This document shows positions 23,843 through 32,815 of a DNA stretch of 64,000 bases, piece by piece. The DNA is taken from the NCBI GenBank assembly GCA_023412805.1, contig JAEZRM010000014.1, positions 1-64,000 on the forward strand. The letters run 5' to 3'. Both the position numbers and the translations under genes were made by a program. Source of the stretch: Pseudomonadota bacterium. GTDB lineage: Bacteria > Pseudomonadota > Alphaproteobacteria > Rhizobiales > Hyphomicrobiaceae. Every line of letters starts with the position of its first letter. The stretch's first letter is position 1. The notes below the pieces were generated by a model that was not told the DNA's origin, made no database searches, and saw nothing but the letters and a program-made list of their open reading frames with translations.

Positions 23843-24973
23843 GTGAAAATCAGCGCCGTTCGCACGCATGTGCTGGAAGCATCGCTTTCGGAGCCCTTTG
23901 GCTGGTCATTCTCGGCGACGGCCGTGCGGGCGAGCTGCCTCGTCGAAATCACGGCCGATGATGGAACGACCGGTTGGGGCGAGTGCTACGGCCCGGCACG
24001 CATCAATGCGACGATCGTCGAAGCGCTCAAGGGGCGTCTGATCGGGCGTGATCCGCGGGCGACGGACGTGATCTGGATGGATCTCTACAACCACTTCCGA
24101 GACTACGGGCAGAAAGGCGTGGTGATCTCGGCGATCAGCGGTATCGACATCGCACTCTTCGATCTCAAGGGGCGGCACTTCGGTGTTCCGGCGTCGATGT
24201 TGCTCGGTGGCGCCAATCGAACCTCCGTCGATGCTTATGCGACCGGCACCTATCGGCGGACGAAGGGCGATCCGCTGGACTATGTCGTCGAGGAAGTGAA
24301 GGGCTACGTCCGCGAGGGCTTCAAGGCGGTCAAGCTCAAGATCGGCTTCGGCGTCGAGGAGGATGTCGCGCTCATTCGCGCCGTGCGCAAGGCCATAGGG
24401 CTGGGCGTCGGTCTCATGCTCGATGCGAACCATGGTTTCGATGCGCTGGAAGCCATCGCGCTCGGCCGTGCGGTTGCCGAACTCGATATCGGCTGGTTCG
24501 AGGAGCCGGTCGTGCCCGATGATCTGGATAGCTACGTTGAGGTGCGCCGCGGCCAGCCGATACCGGTCGCGGGCGGCGAATGCGAGTTCACGCGCTGGGG
24601 CTTCCGCGAAGTGTTCAAGCGGCGTGCGATCGATATCGTGCAGCCCGATACATGCGCGGCCGGCGGGCTCTCGGAGTGTAAGAAGATCGCGGACATGGCG
24701 GCGGCGTTCGGCGTGCGCTACGTCCCGCACGTGTGGGGTACGGGGGTCGGTCTCGCGGCATCGTTGCAACTGCTCGCCGCGCTGCCGGATGTGCCGCCGC
24801 GCCATACACCGCGCGCACCGATGCTCGAGTTCGACCGCTCGGAGCACCCCTTCCGCCAAGCCGTGCTCGAGTCGCCCATCGAGCACGAGAACGGCCGCGT
24901 TGCGATTCCCTCAGGGCCAGGTCTCGGCATCGAGATCGACATCGAGGCTATCGCGCGCTTTCGCGTGGCGTAG
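23843..24973 (+). CDS. enolase-superfamily enzyme, mandelate racemase subgroup
   Basis: A 376-residue protein with a complete mandelate-racemase-type active site. There is a Lys164-x-Lys166 motif (AVKLKIG), metal ligands Asp194 (LMLDANHG), Glu220 (WFEEP) and Glu246 (AGGECEF), and the His-Asp dyad as His296 (VPHVWGTG) with Asp269 (VQPDTC). Such enzymes abstract a proton alpha to a carboxylate; racemases and sugar-acid dehydratases are the usual members. A GTG at 23843 preceded by AGGGAG is the likely start, since the N-terminus KISAVRTHVLEASL aligns with the family there. It differs from the enolase-family protein at 8220, which has Lys-x-His. Confidence 0.9.
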   Translation: MKISAVRTHVLEASLSEPFGWSFSATAVRASCLVEITADDGTTGWGECYGPARINATIVEALKGRLIGRDPRATDVIWMDLYNHFRDYGQKGVVISAISGIDIALFDLKGRHFGVPASMLLGGANRTSVDAYATGTYRRTKGDPLDYVVEEVKGYVREGFKAVKLKIGFGVEEDVALIRAVRKAIGLGVGLMLDANHGFDALEAIALGRAVAELDIGWFEEPVVPDDLDSYVEVRRGQPIPVAGGECEFTRWGFREVFKRRAIDIVQPDTCAAGGLSECKKIADMAAAFGVRYVPHVWGTGVGLAASLQLLAALPDVPPRHTPRAPMLEFDRSEHPFRQAVLESPIEHENGRVAIPSGPGLGIEIDIEAIARFRVA

Positions 24974-24979
24974 CGCCAC
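24965..24979. terminator. short hairpin spanning the stop codon
   Basis: GTGGCG and CGCCAC pair perfectly with the TAG stop codon of the enolase-family gene as the 3-base loop. The next gene is convergent, so it may help end transcription. The stem is short. Confidence 0.35.
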
Positions 24980-25025
24980 CGGCGCAATCGTTCGACCGCG
25001 CCGGAAAGCCTGCACAGAAGTCGCG

Positions 25026-25637
25026 CTAGAGCGGCTTGAGCGCGATCTTGCGGAACTTGATCACGCCGGAGCCGTGCTGCAGCGTGAGATGGCCTTCGGT
25101 GAAGAGGCCGTTGTGCAGCTCGGAGGTTTTCTGGCCGTTGAGCATGAGGGTGATCTGGCGGCCTTTGACCGAGATCTCGTAGGTGTTCCACTTGCCGCCG
25201 GCCTTGGGCATGGGATTGACCTCGGCGAAGTGCACGATGCCGCCGGTCCCGTAGGTCGGGTCCTTGCGCTGGTCGAAGATGTTGGCCTCGTAGCAATTGC
25301 GGTCGGTGATGGTGGTCGGATCCTGGCAGCGCAGGAAGATGCCGCTGTTGGCATCATCGCTGGCCCAGAACTCGGCATAGATCATGAAGTCCTTGTACTT
25401 CTCCTTGCTGACGAGATGCGCAGTATCCTTGCTCGTGCGCTTGTCGGCGACGATGGCGCCGTCCTCGACGCGCCAGTTGGTCTCGCCGACAAGATTCCAG
25501 TCGCCGAGTGCCTTGCCATCAAACAGTTGGGTCCAGCCATCGCCGCTCTGGCTCCAAGCCTGCTGCGATGTGGTGATGGTGGAGAATGCAAAGACGATCA
25601 GCCCCGTGAGGAGGGCGCGAATTGAACAACGAGTCAC
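25026..25637 (-). CDS. DUF1080 family exported protein (3-keto-disaccharide hydrolase-like)
   Basis: A 203-residue secreted protein. A signal peptide occupies residues 1-30 (LLTGLIVFAFSTITTSQQAW), then a single DUF1080 lectin-like beta-sandwich with WTQLFDGKALGDWNLVG at the start, FMIYAEFWASDDANSGIFLR in the middle and the typical YEISVKGRQITLMLNGQK segment. DUF1080 domains bind or hydrolyse glycans, and some members act on 3-keto-sugars. No attached second domain is present. It is convergent with the mandelate-racemase-type gene, so a shared sugar-acid pathway is possible but unproven. Confidence 0.85.
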   Translation of the reverse strand: MTRCSIRALLTGLIVFAFSTITTSQQAWSQSGDGWTQLFDGKALGDWNLVGETNWRVEDGAIVADKRTSKDTAHLVSKEKYKDFMIYAEFWASDDANSGIFLRCQDPTTITDRNCYEANIFDQRKDPTYGTGGIVHFAEVNPMPKAGGKWNTYEISVKGRQITLMLNGQKTSELHNGLFTEGHLTLQHGSGVIKFRKIALKPL

Positions 25638-25878
25638 GGTGTTTCCTCCCAGAATGCGAAATCGAACGAATGTTCGTGGACATTGACGTCTCTTGCTTCG
25701 CGAACCGTGCCGGGCGTGTGTGGGCTCCTCCTCTCAACATGACGGATAAGTGCATCGCTTACGGCCGTTTCTGGTCCGCGCGCGAATGGTAGGGGCTTTC
25801 CAGAGCGTGCGGAAGACGGGGCGGCGTGCCGGGCTGATCACCAGCGTGTGATGGCGCGCTGCAGCGTCGAGGGGGCAG

Positions 25879-27834
25879 TCAGCGCATGACGCGTCCGAGG
25901 GCGGCTACCGCAACACGCGCGGGCTCGATGCGCGCGACCTCGGCCGAGAAGCGGCCGGAGTAGATGAAGCGGATCAGCTTGGCCTTGGTCTCGGCCGTCT
26001 CTTCGAAGCGCACCACGAAGTCATCGGCACCGATGCGCAGCATCATGCCTCTTATGCTCATGCCGTCGAGAACGATTGTTACGTTGTTGCCCTGTGCGGT
26101 AGGCGCGACACCCGCGAGGCGGGCGCCGCCGAGCGACACATCGAGGACGCGCGCTTCCGTGCTCTCGCCACCGACGTCGATCAGCGCCAGGCCGCGCGTA
26201 CTGAGGCGCTCCGAGGACCGCAGGCGCGGCTGCTCGATGCACACGATGCAGGCGATCGTGAGCACGACGATATTGTACCAGCTCCAGAACAGGCAGAGCG
26301 CGGCGGAGTCGCGCAGACGTGTGCCGTCGTCGAAGATGAATGCGAAGATGAGGCCGCCGATGGTGAGCGCGAGATAGGCGAGAAACACGCGCATCATCGG
26401 CCATTGAACGAAGCGCTTGGTGCGATCGCCGCCCTTGGCGGTCACCTGGAACTTGTGTCCCGTCGGTTTGACCAGTCCATGCAGGACAGCCTGCGTGATC
26501 TGGGAAGCCGCGAGCAACTGCATGACGTCTCCCATGATGGGCAGAATGCGGCCGCGCGCCATCCATCCCATGATCATGATCTGTGACATGAAGTAAGGGA
26601 GGTAGTAGCTGAGCGTCTGCACCACGTCGGCCTGGACGGCGTGGATATCGAGCCAAAGATAAAGGATCGGCACGATGATGCCGACGAGCCGGAAAGCGTG
26701 GCCCGCGGACCAGTATATGAACGTCTCCGTCAGGCTGAAGCGGTCGACGACCGATAGGCCGTTGTCGCGGCGCCAGGGCCCGAGCGGGCCACGGCAGATC
26801 TGGATGAAGCCGAGCGCCCAGCGGGTCCGCTGCGTCACGTATTCCTTGAGCCCTTCGGGGGCGAGGCCGAGCGACAGGCGCTCGTTGAGGTAGACCGTGC
26901 GATAGCCGCCCGCCTTCATCTTGAGCGTCACGAGATAGTCCTCGGTGACGGACTCGGTCGGGAAGCCGCCGATCTGCTGCAGGATCGGGAAGCGGATGAC
27001 CGACGATGTGCCGCAGCAGAAAGCGGCGCCCCAGGCGTCCTTCGCCGTCATCACGACTTCGAAGAAGTAGCGCTGCTCGTCCGGCCACACGCGCGCGATG
27101 GAGAGATTGCTCTGCAGCGGGTCCGGATTGATGAAGTGCTGCGGTGTCTGGACGATGCCGACATCGTCCTCGCGGAACAGAGACATGGCACGGCGCAGGA
27201 AGTGCGGCGCCGGGACGAAGTCCGCGTCGAGGATGCTGATGAAGTCGGGCGGCTCGGGGAGGCTTGCGACGTGGCGCAGGCCATTGTTGATGTTGCCGGC
27301 CTTGGCGTGGGCGTTGTCGGGACGCGTCAGGTAGTTCGCGCCGAGGCGCGCTGCGAGCGCTTCGAGCCAGGGACGGCGGCCATCGTCGAGCACCCAGACG
27401 CGATAGCGCGGATAATCGAGCGCGAGGGCACCGACGATCGTGCGCTCGAGGATCTCCTCCTCCTCATTATATGTGCAGATGAAGACGTCGATGAGCGGTG
27501 CCTGCGGCAGGGATCGCAGCCAGGCCTCATTGCGGTCGGCTTCCGGCCGGCGGTCACGCAGGAAGATCAGAAATGTCAGGCCGATCGTCGAGCCGACGAC
27601 GACCATGGTCTCGACAAGTACGAAAACGACCCCGACGATGAAATCCAGTGTGAGCCCGATCGGCGGCAGCGTCGCCAGCCAGCGCCACGCCATATAGCGC
27701 CACATGAGCACGAGCATGACCACGACCATGGCCGCGCGCGCGCGCTCATCCTCGGCCCTCAGCCACGGGAGTACGATCCAGGCAAAGCCGAGCGCCAGGA
27801 AGCCCGGCACGAGAGCTTCGAGCAGAATGGCCAT
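25879..27834 (-). CDS. cellulose-synthase-like family 2 glycosyltransferase with PilZ domain
   Basis: A 651-residue inner-membrane synthase. TM helices flank a GT2 catalytic domain with Asp150-Asp151 (VLDDGRR), LDADF (202-206), TED (297-299) and QRTRW (335-339), the processive beta-glycan synthase set. A C-terminal PilZ domain (from about 535) has RSSER at 539-543 and DVSLGG at 565-570, the RxxxR and DxSxxG c-di-GMP-binding signatures. It therefore probably polymerises and exports a beta-glucan-like polymer when c-di-GMP is high. It follows an HlyD-like gene with a gap of about 28 bases, like the bgsB-bgsA mixed-linkage glucan pair of rhizobia. The polymer is not determinable from sequence. 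Confidence 0.88.
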   Translation of the reverse strand: MAILLEALVPGFLALGFAWIVLPWLRAEDERARAAMVVVMLVLMWRYMAWRWLATLPPIGLTLDFIVGVVFVLVETMVVVGSTIGLTFLIFLRDRRPEADRNEAWLRSLPQAPLIDVFICTYNEEEEILERTIVGALALDYPRYRVWVLDDGRRPWLEALAARLGANYLTRPDNAHAKAGNINNGLRHVASLPEPPDFISILDADFVPAPHFLRRAMSLFREDDVGIVQTPQHFINPDPLQSNLSIARVWPDEQRYFFEVVMTAKDAWGAAFCCGTSSVIRFPILQQIGGFPTESVTEDYLVTLKMKAGGYRTVYLNERLSLGLAPEGLKEYVTQRTRWALGFIQICRGPLGPWRRDNGLSVVDRFSLTETFIYWSAGHAFRLVGIIVPILYLWLDIHAVQADVVQTLSYYLPYFMSQIMIMGWMARGRILPIMGDVMQLLAASQITQAVLHGLVKPTGHKFQVTAKGGDRTKRFVQWPMMRVFLAYLALTIGGLIFAFIFDDGTRLRDSAALCLFWSWYNIVVLTIACIVCIEQPRLRSSERLSTRGLALIDVGGESTEARVLDVSLGGARLAGVAPTAQGNNVTIVLDGMSIRGMMLRIGADDFVVRFEETAETKAKLIRFIYSGRFSAEVARIEPARVAVAALGRVMR

Positions 27835-27862
27835 GGCGCGAGCCCCCGTAGTTCAGGATGTC

Positions 27863-29233
27863 TCAGCTGCCGAACGTGACGCGGCCGGTGCGACCGACAC
27901 TGCACTGGCCGGAGGCGGCCATCTTCGGCAGCGATACGGTGACGCGATAGGGCTCCTTGGCGAGTGCCGCCGGTTGAATGGCGAGATTGGCCGGTGCCGT
28001 CGCGACGCCCGTCAGGCTCACGATGCGGCCCTCGTAGTCGGTGCTTTCACCGCGGAAGCGGAACTTCGCCGACTGGCCGACGCGGAGCTGATTGTATGCC
28101 GCTTCGCCGACGGTCGCGGTCACGACGAGGCCCGAGCAGTCCAGAAGACGAACGAGATCCTGGCCGCGCACGACCGACTCGCCGGGAGCCGTCATGACCT
28201 CCCAGATGCTGCCGGCGACCGGGGCCACGAGGCCGGCCGCGGAACGCTGCGCATAGCGCATGTTCTCGGCGGCGAGCTCGGTGCGCAGGCTTGCGACGCG
28301 GGCTTCGCGCTGGGCGATCTCGGCTGTGACTTCGTTCAGACGCAGCGTGATCTCGTCGGCGCGCTGCAGGGACTGCGGACGATCGTTGTAGCTGTCGCCG
28401 ACATAGATGCCGCGGCGCAGGGCGGAAAGCTCGACGTCGAGGGTATTGCGTCGATGACCGAGGGCTTCGAGCGTCTGGCTGGCGACGGTCGCATCGCGGC
28501 GCGCGCGCTCGAGTGCGACGACCGTGCCAGTGCCGGCATCGGCGAGCGACTGGGCGCGCTCGAGGGCCTGCTGTGCCTCCTCGTGGCGGGCGTTGGCGGC
28601 GGCGATCTCGCTGCGGGTCTCGGCCATACGTGACTCGAGCTGAGCAATGCGCCCTGTCCGGAAGGCCTCCGCGTTGATCGTGTACTCCTCATGAAGCGAC
28701 TGGAGGCTTACGAGGCGAGCAGCGAGCGCCTTGATTTCTCCCTCGAGCTCGCTGACGAGCTGAGCAACGGCGTCGAGCCGGCCCCGGTCGGCGCGTGGAT
28801 TGACGATGGCGAGCACGTCGGAGCCCGGCTTGAGCTCGGTGCCGACGGGAACCTGGCCGAGCCACGAGACCTGGCCTTCGATCGGCGCGCGAAGCGTGAT
28901 GAGGCGGGCGTTGATGATCGCTTCGGTGCTGGTCGTCTGCATGAGTGCCTGAAGAGGCATCCAGCCGGCGATCACGACGACGATCACCCCCGCGAGCGTC
29001 TTCAGGATTCGCCTGTCGATCGTGCGGAGCTGCGGCGAGCCCTTCTTGGCGGGCGCGGCAACCGGCGCGGGTTGTGGTTCGGGGGCGGCTTCCGGCGCGG
29101 ATGGCGCAGCGGGGGCAAACGCTTTATCGAGCGCGGCGAGGCGGCCGAGAGCGTCCAGTTCGGCGAGCGGCAGGTTTGCGTCGGGGGCGTCGCCCGCCTT
29201 GGTCGGCGGCTCTCGACGGGCCGAAGCTGTCAT
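27863..29233 (-). CDS. HlyD-like membrane-fusion protein
   Basis: A 456-residue protein with a Pro/Ala-rich cytoplasmic N-terminus and one TM helix (TLAGVIVVVIAGWMPLQALM). A beta-barrel/lipoyl half (ITLRAPIEGQVSWLGQVPVG), a long alpha-helical hairpin rich in Glu, Ala and Arg and a closing lipoyl half (AGLVAPVAGSIWEVMTAPGE) follow. This is the periplasmic adaptor layout. It precedes the GT2 synthase in the same operon and probably guides the polymer across the periplasm, as proposed for BgsB-type partners. The start at 29233 has GAGGA 7 bases upstream; 29284 with GGAG is a real alternative. Confidence 0.85.
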   Translation of the reverse strand: MTASARREPPTKAGDAPDANLPLAELDALGRLAALDKAFAPAAPSAPEAAPEPQPAPVAAPAKKGSPQLRTIDRRILKTLAGVIVVVIAGWMPLQALMQTTSTEAIINARLITLRAPIEGQVSWLGQVPVGTELKPGSDVLAIVNPRADRGRLDAVAQLVSELEGEIKALAARLVSLQSLHEEYTINAEAFRTGRIAQLESRMAETRSEIAAANARHEEAQQALERAQSLADAGTGTVVALERARRDATVASQTLEALGHRRNTLDVELSALRRGIYVGDSYNDRPQSLQRADEITLRLNEVTAEIAQREARVASLRTELAAENMRYAQRSAAGLVAPVAGSIWEVMTAPGESVVRGQDLVRLLDCSGLVVTATVGEAAYNQLRVGQSAKFRFRGESTDYEGRIVSLTGVATAPANLAIQPAALAKEPYRVTVSLPKMAASGQCSVGRTGRVTFGS

Positions 29234-29284
29234 GTCAGCGTCCTCACGCCTGTTCTGCGACGGCAAACTCGAACTGCGGCTCAT

Positions 29285-29838
29285 GACGGCTCCAGGGGGC
29301 AGGAAAAAGCTGAGGTGGCATCGGCTTGCGCGCATAGGATGCGCGGCCTGCTCAGCGGGCTGACCAATATCGGATTGTAGGTGTGGAGATTTGCTTTAGC
29401 GTTAATCTGCAACTGGAGGCGGTGCGGAAATACCTCGGAAATGTCGATACTTATACAATCTGTAATGGCATAATTAAATAACACAATTTATGCGTGTATA
29501 AATTATCCGCGCGGCGCAGAATAAAATCATCTAAATCAACGCATTATAGCCGTCGGGCTGTCATTTGCATCATGTTGCACAAATGCCTCGTTTCGTGACC
29601 TTCGCCCAGTTCCAAAAATTTGAGGACGGTGTTTGTCGCAGGAATCAACCTATCGTAGTTAACAGTGAGTTTCGAATTGGGGCCGCGTTCGAGTGAGCGG
29701 CACTCACGAGCGTCCAATCATGCCAGCCATGTGCGATTGCCCGCAGGTTCTGCGCGGGCGTTTGGCGGCGTGCGCCTACGTGTTCACGTGAGGCGCGCGA
29801 AGCAATGTCGGCATAGTCTTCGGGGCTGAGGGATTTCG
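29285..29838. other. AT-rich divergent control region between polysaccharide and GntR genes
   Basis: About 550 bases without a supported gene, separating the leftward polysaccharide operon from the rightward GntR gene. The part from about 29400 to 29560 is strikingly AT-rich against the GC-rich surroundings and holds a dyad (29485-29504). On the minus strand a TATAAG hexamer near 29450 could be a -10 element, but no convincing -35 was found. A small RNA cannot be excluded. Confidence 0.5.
29485..29504. promoter_or_regulatory. AT-rich inverted repeat, candidate operator
   Basis: AATTTAT (29485-29491), a 6-base spacer and ATAAATT (29498-29504) form a perfect dyad in the divergent control region. 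Its size suits a dimeric helix-turn-helix regulator; the adjacent GntR protein is one candidate. Confidence 0.4.
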
Positions 29839-30624
29839 ATGTCCAACCATGGGCGCTTCGGCGCGGCGGCTCAACGTGTGGCCGCGGGGCAAATCGAGTT
29901 TCATAGCTTCTCGGGTCCGCTCCACGAACAGATACGTGGTCTGGTGCTCTCCCGGATCGAGAGTGGAGAGTGGCCGGCCGGCACGCCTATACCGCCCGAG
30001 GTTCAGCTCTCGCGCGAGTTCGGTGTCAGCATCGGGACGGTGCGCAAGGCACTGGATCAGCTGTCCCGGGACCGCATTCTCGTGCGCGAGCGCGGCCGCG
30101 GCACCTTCGTCAAGGATGGTGGCTCATGGCGCACGGGACCGGGCTTGCGTCTTTGCCGGGCGGACGGTGCGCCGATCATGCTCGATATCAGGGTCGTCGA
30201 GACGGACTACGTGGTGGCGACCGTTGCCGAGGTTTCCGCCCTCAGGATGCTGAGGCCGGCTTCGATCGTGCCGCGTGCCCTGAAGCTGCGCCGGGAGTGG
30301 CGCCATGAAAGCCGCCTCGTTGCCATCGAGACGATCACGGTCGATGCGGCGCGCTTCCCCAATCTTCAGTTCGAGATGGATCCGGCGGCCGACGTGCTCT
30401 TCCCCATCTATGCGGAGAAGTATCATGCGTCCGTCGATCGGACGGTCTGGAATATGAAACCGCTCGCTGCGAGCGATGAAGCCGTGCGCCAACTTGGAGG
30501 TGGCCGCGACGTTGCCGCGATCCGGTGTGTTCGAACGGCCTACGACGCCAAGGACACGCCGCTCGAAATATCCGAGCAGATCGTGCTGTTCGACGATGAT
30601 CTCGTGATGAAGGCGAGCCAGTAA
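29839..30624 (+). CDS. GntR-family regulator with UTRA-like effector domain
   Basis: A 261-residue regulator. The winged helix-turn-helix (about 20-95) has FSGPLHEQIRGLVLSRIESG, PPEVQLSREFGVSIGTVRKA and LVRERGRGTFVKDGG. The C-terminal UTRA-like domain (about 110-250) ends IRCVRTAYDAKDTPLEISEQ. It faces the polysaccharide operon across an AT-rich region holding an inverted repeat, which makes that operon its most likely local target. It is convergent with fliI, and the two stops are 7 bases apart. Confidence 0.87.
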   Translation: MSNHGRFGAAAQRVAAGQIEFHSFSGPLHEQIRGLVLSRIESGEWPAGTPIPPEVQLSREFGVSIGTVRKALDQLSRDRILVRERGRGTFVKDGGSWRTGPGLRLCRADGAPIMLDIRVVETDYVVATVAEVSALRMLRPASIVPRALKLRREWRHESRLVAIETITVDAARFPNLQFEMDPAADVLFPIYAEKYHASVDRTVWNMKPLAASDEAVRQLGGGRDVAAIRCVRTAYDAKDTPLEISEQIVLFDDDLVMKASQ

Positions 30625-30631
30625 CGGTAGC

Positions 30632-32080
30632 TCAGGAGGCTTTCCGCGTCGCAACCTGTGTGCCGCTGCTCTCGGCTGCCGGACGCGACCCGTTGCGTGC
30701 CTCCGTCAACACCGACGCCAGCTCACTGAAAACGCCCGGACAGGATGGATCGTCCGGAAGCTGGGTGAGAAAGCGGTACAGCAACGGCGTGAGCATGACC
30801 GCCTGATCGAGCTCGAAGTCGGCTTCGGGCTTGTAGGCGCCGACGGCACGCAGATCGCGCGTCTCTTCGTAGCGGGCGATGATGGTTCGCAATCGACGGA
30901 CGAGCTCTGCCTCTTCCTTGCTCCAGGCAAGGGGCGCGAGGCGCGAGATCGACGTCAGCGGATTGATGGCGGGATAACGTCCCTGATCCGCGATGCCGCG
31001 ATCGAGCACGATGTGACCGTCGAGAATACCGCGCACGGTATCGGCGACCGGCTCGTTGGAATCCTCGCCGTCGAGCAGCACCGAGAATACGCCCGTAATC
31101 GAACCCGAGCCCGGCTTGCCTGGACCCGCGCGCTCGAGCAGCCGCGGGAGCTCGGCAAATACCGAGGGCGCATAGCCACGCGCGACGGGTGGTTCGCCGG
31201 CCGCGAGCGCGACTTCGCGGAGCGCGTGGGCGAAGCGCGTAATCGAGTCGACGACGAGAAGGACATTGTCGCCACGGTCGCGAAAGTACTCGGCGACGGA
31301 CATCGCGGTCTTGGCGGCATTCTTACGCATCATCGCGCCTTCGGAGCTCGATGCGACGACAGTCACCGCGCGCGGCGCATGCGGCTTCACGACGTCTTCC
31401 AGGAACTCGCGCACTTCGCGGCCGCGCTCGGCGACGAGCGCGATGACGATGGTGTTGAAGCCGCTGGTCCGCGCCAGCATCGAGACGAGCGTGGACTTGC
31501 CGACGCCGGATCCGGCGAAGATGCCGATGCGCTGTCCGGCACAGATCGGCGTGAAAAGATCGATGGCCTTGACGCCCGTGACGATCGGTCGGCTGATGCG
31601 ATCAAGCGCCATGGGCGGGATCGGTTCGTGGTCGATCGAGTAGGGCATGGAGCCGCTCGCGAGCGGACCTTGCTGATCGATCGGCTGGCCGAGTGCGTTG
31701 ATCACGCGTCCCAGCCAGCTCACGTCGGGGCAGATCTCGAGACTGTCGCGGACCCAGACCGGCGCGCCGAGGCCGAGGCGCGGCGAGGTCGAGAACAGCT
31801 TGATGTTGGCGCTGTCGGCTTCGATGCCGATGACTTCGCCGAGCCAGCGTGTGCCGCCGCCTTCGACTTCGACCGAGGTGCCAAGTTCCACGCGCCGCTC
31901 TATGCCACGCACCAGGATGTTGCTCGGCGAAACTTCCGTGACGCGCCCGCCGAAGCGCACGAGTGGTAGTTTGGCGGCATGTCCTGAGAAGAGGCGCGCG
32001 AGGCGTTCGAGCGGATCGCCAATAGGTGGCGCAGCGGGCTTTTCGATCTGGTCGTCGGTCATCTGCGGTCGAGTATCCAC
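30632..32080 (-). CDS. fliI: flagellum-specific ATPase FliI
   Basis: A 482-residue F1-beta-like ATPase that energises flagellar type III export. Walker A is AGSGVGKST (189-197). The Walker B strand is NVLLVVDSITRFAHA, and the export-ATPase block GGYAPSVF is here ARGYAPSVFAELPRLLERAG. The C-terminus with DQAVMLTPLLYRFL is typical. It is the last gene of the leftward DUF1217-flgF-fliI unit, starting 6 bases after flgF. The start is GTG at 32080; an ATG at 32062 is an alternative and neither has a strong ribosome-binding site. Confidence 0.96.
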   Translation of the reverse strand: MDTRPQMTDDQIEKPAAPPIGDPLERLARLFSGHAAKLPLVRFGGRVTEVSPSNILVRGIERRVELGTSVEVEGGGTRWLGEVIGIEADSANIKLFSTSPRLGLGAPVWVRDSLEICPDVSWLGRVINALGQPIDQQGPLASGSMPYSIDHEPIPPMALDRISRPIVTGVKAIDLFTPICAGQRIGIFAGSGVGKSTLVSMLARTSGFNTIVIALVAERGREVREFLEDVVKPHAPRAVTVVASSSEGAMMRKNAAKTAMSVAEYFRDRGDNVLLVVDSITRFAHALREVALAAGEPPVARGYAPSVFAELPRLLERAGPGKPGSGSITGVFSVLLDGEDSNEPVADTVRGILDGHIVLDRGIADQGRYPAINPLTSISRLAPLAWSKEEAELVRRLRTIIARYEETRDLRAVGAYKPEADFELDQAVMLTPLLYRFLTQLPDDPSCPGVFSELASVLTEARNGSRPAAESSGTQVATRKAS

Positions 32081-32086
32081 TGATTA

Positions 32087-32812
32087 CTAGCGCCCGCTGC
32101 CGAGCGCCTTGATGGCGTCGCTCAGCTTGCGGTCGGACTGTTCGCCCGCGGCCGACATCGCTTCGAAGGCCCGTGTTACCGAGATGAGTCTTGTCATCTC
32201 CATGACGGGATTGGCATTGGCCTGCTCGATGTAGCCTTGGGCAAATCCCTTGCTCACGAAGTCAACCACGGGTTCGGCCGGCTGGTCGGGCACGACGGAA
32301 GCACCCTCGTGGCGGACAAGCTTGGCGTTGGCGGGAATCTGGAACAGGCCGAGGCGTGCGACGCGCTCGCCGTTCTGGCTGATGGTGCCGTCACGCGAGA
32401 TCTGGACCGGCCCGCGCGCGGTGTTGATCTGAATCGGGCCGCCGGACTGATCGAGGACCTGCTGCCCGTTCATGTTCTCGAGATCGCCTTGCGTCGAGAC
32501 GCGCATCCGGCCGTCACGCGTATAGACCGGGCCATCGGCGCCGTTGATGCTCAGGAAGGCATCGCCCTGAATGGCCACGTCGAGCGCATTGCCGGTCTGG
32601 ACGATCGGGCCGCTCGCGCGCGAGAACGTGCTCTCACCCGTGCCCGAATAAGCGACGGACGAGCGCTGCGTCTGCGAGAGCACCGTCTCGAACGTCACGT
32701 TCTCGGCCCGGAAGCCGGGCGTCGTGCTATTGGCGACGTTGTTGGCGATGGTGTCGAGGCGCCGCTGCAGCGCCAACTGACCGGAGAGCGCAACGTAGAT
32801 GCCGGCTTCCAT
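32087..32812 (-). CDS. flgF: flagellar basal-body rod protein FlgF
   Basis: A 241-residue proximal-rod protein. The N-terminal rod motif LDTIANNVANSTTPGFRAEN and the C-terminal coiled-coil region NPVMEMTRLISVTRAFEAMS are conserved. The middle carries GNALDVAIQGDAFLSING and YTRDGRMRVS, typical of FlgF/FlgG. It lies between the DUF1217 gene and fliI with very short gaps, so all three are probably co-transcribed leftward. Confidence 0.95.
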   Translation of the reverse strand: MEAGIYVALSGQLALQRRLDTIANNVANSTTPGFRAENVTFETVLSQTQRSSVAYSGTGESTFSRASGPIVQTGNALDVAIQGDAFLSINGADGPVYTRDGRMRVSTQGDLENMNGQQVLDQSGGPIQINTARGPVQISRDGTISQNGERVARLGLFQIPANAKLVRHEGASVVPDQPAEPVVDFVSKGFAQGYIEQANANPVMEMTRLISVTRAFEAMSAAGEQSDRKLSDAIKALGSGR

Positions 32813-32815
32813 GGC

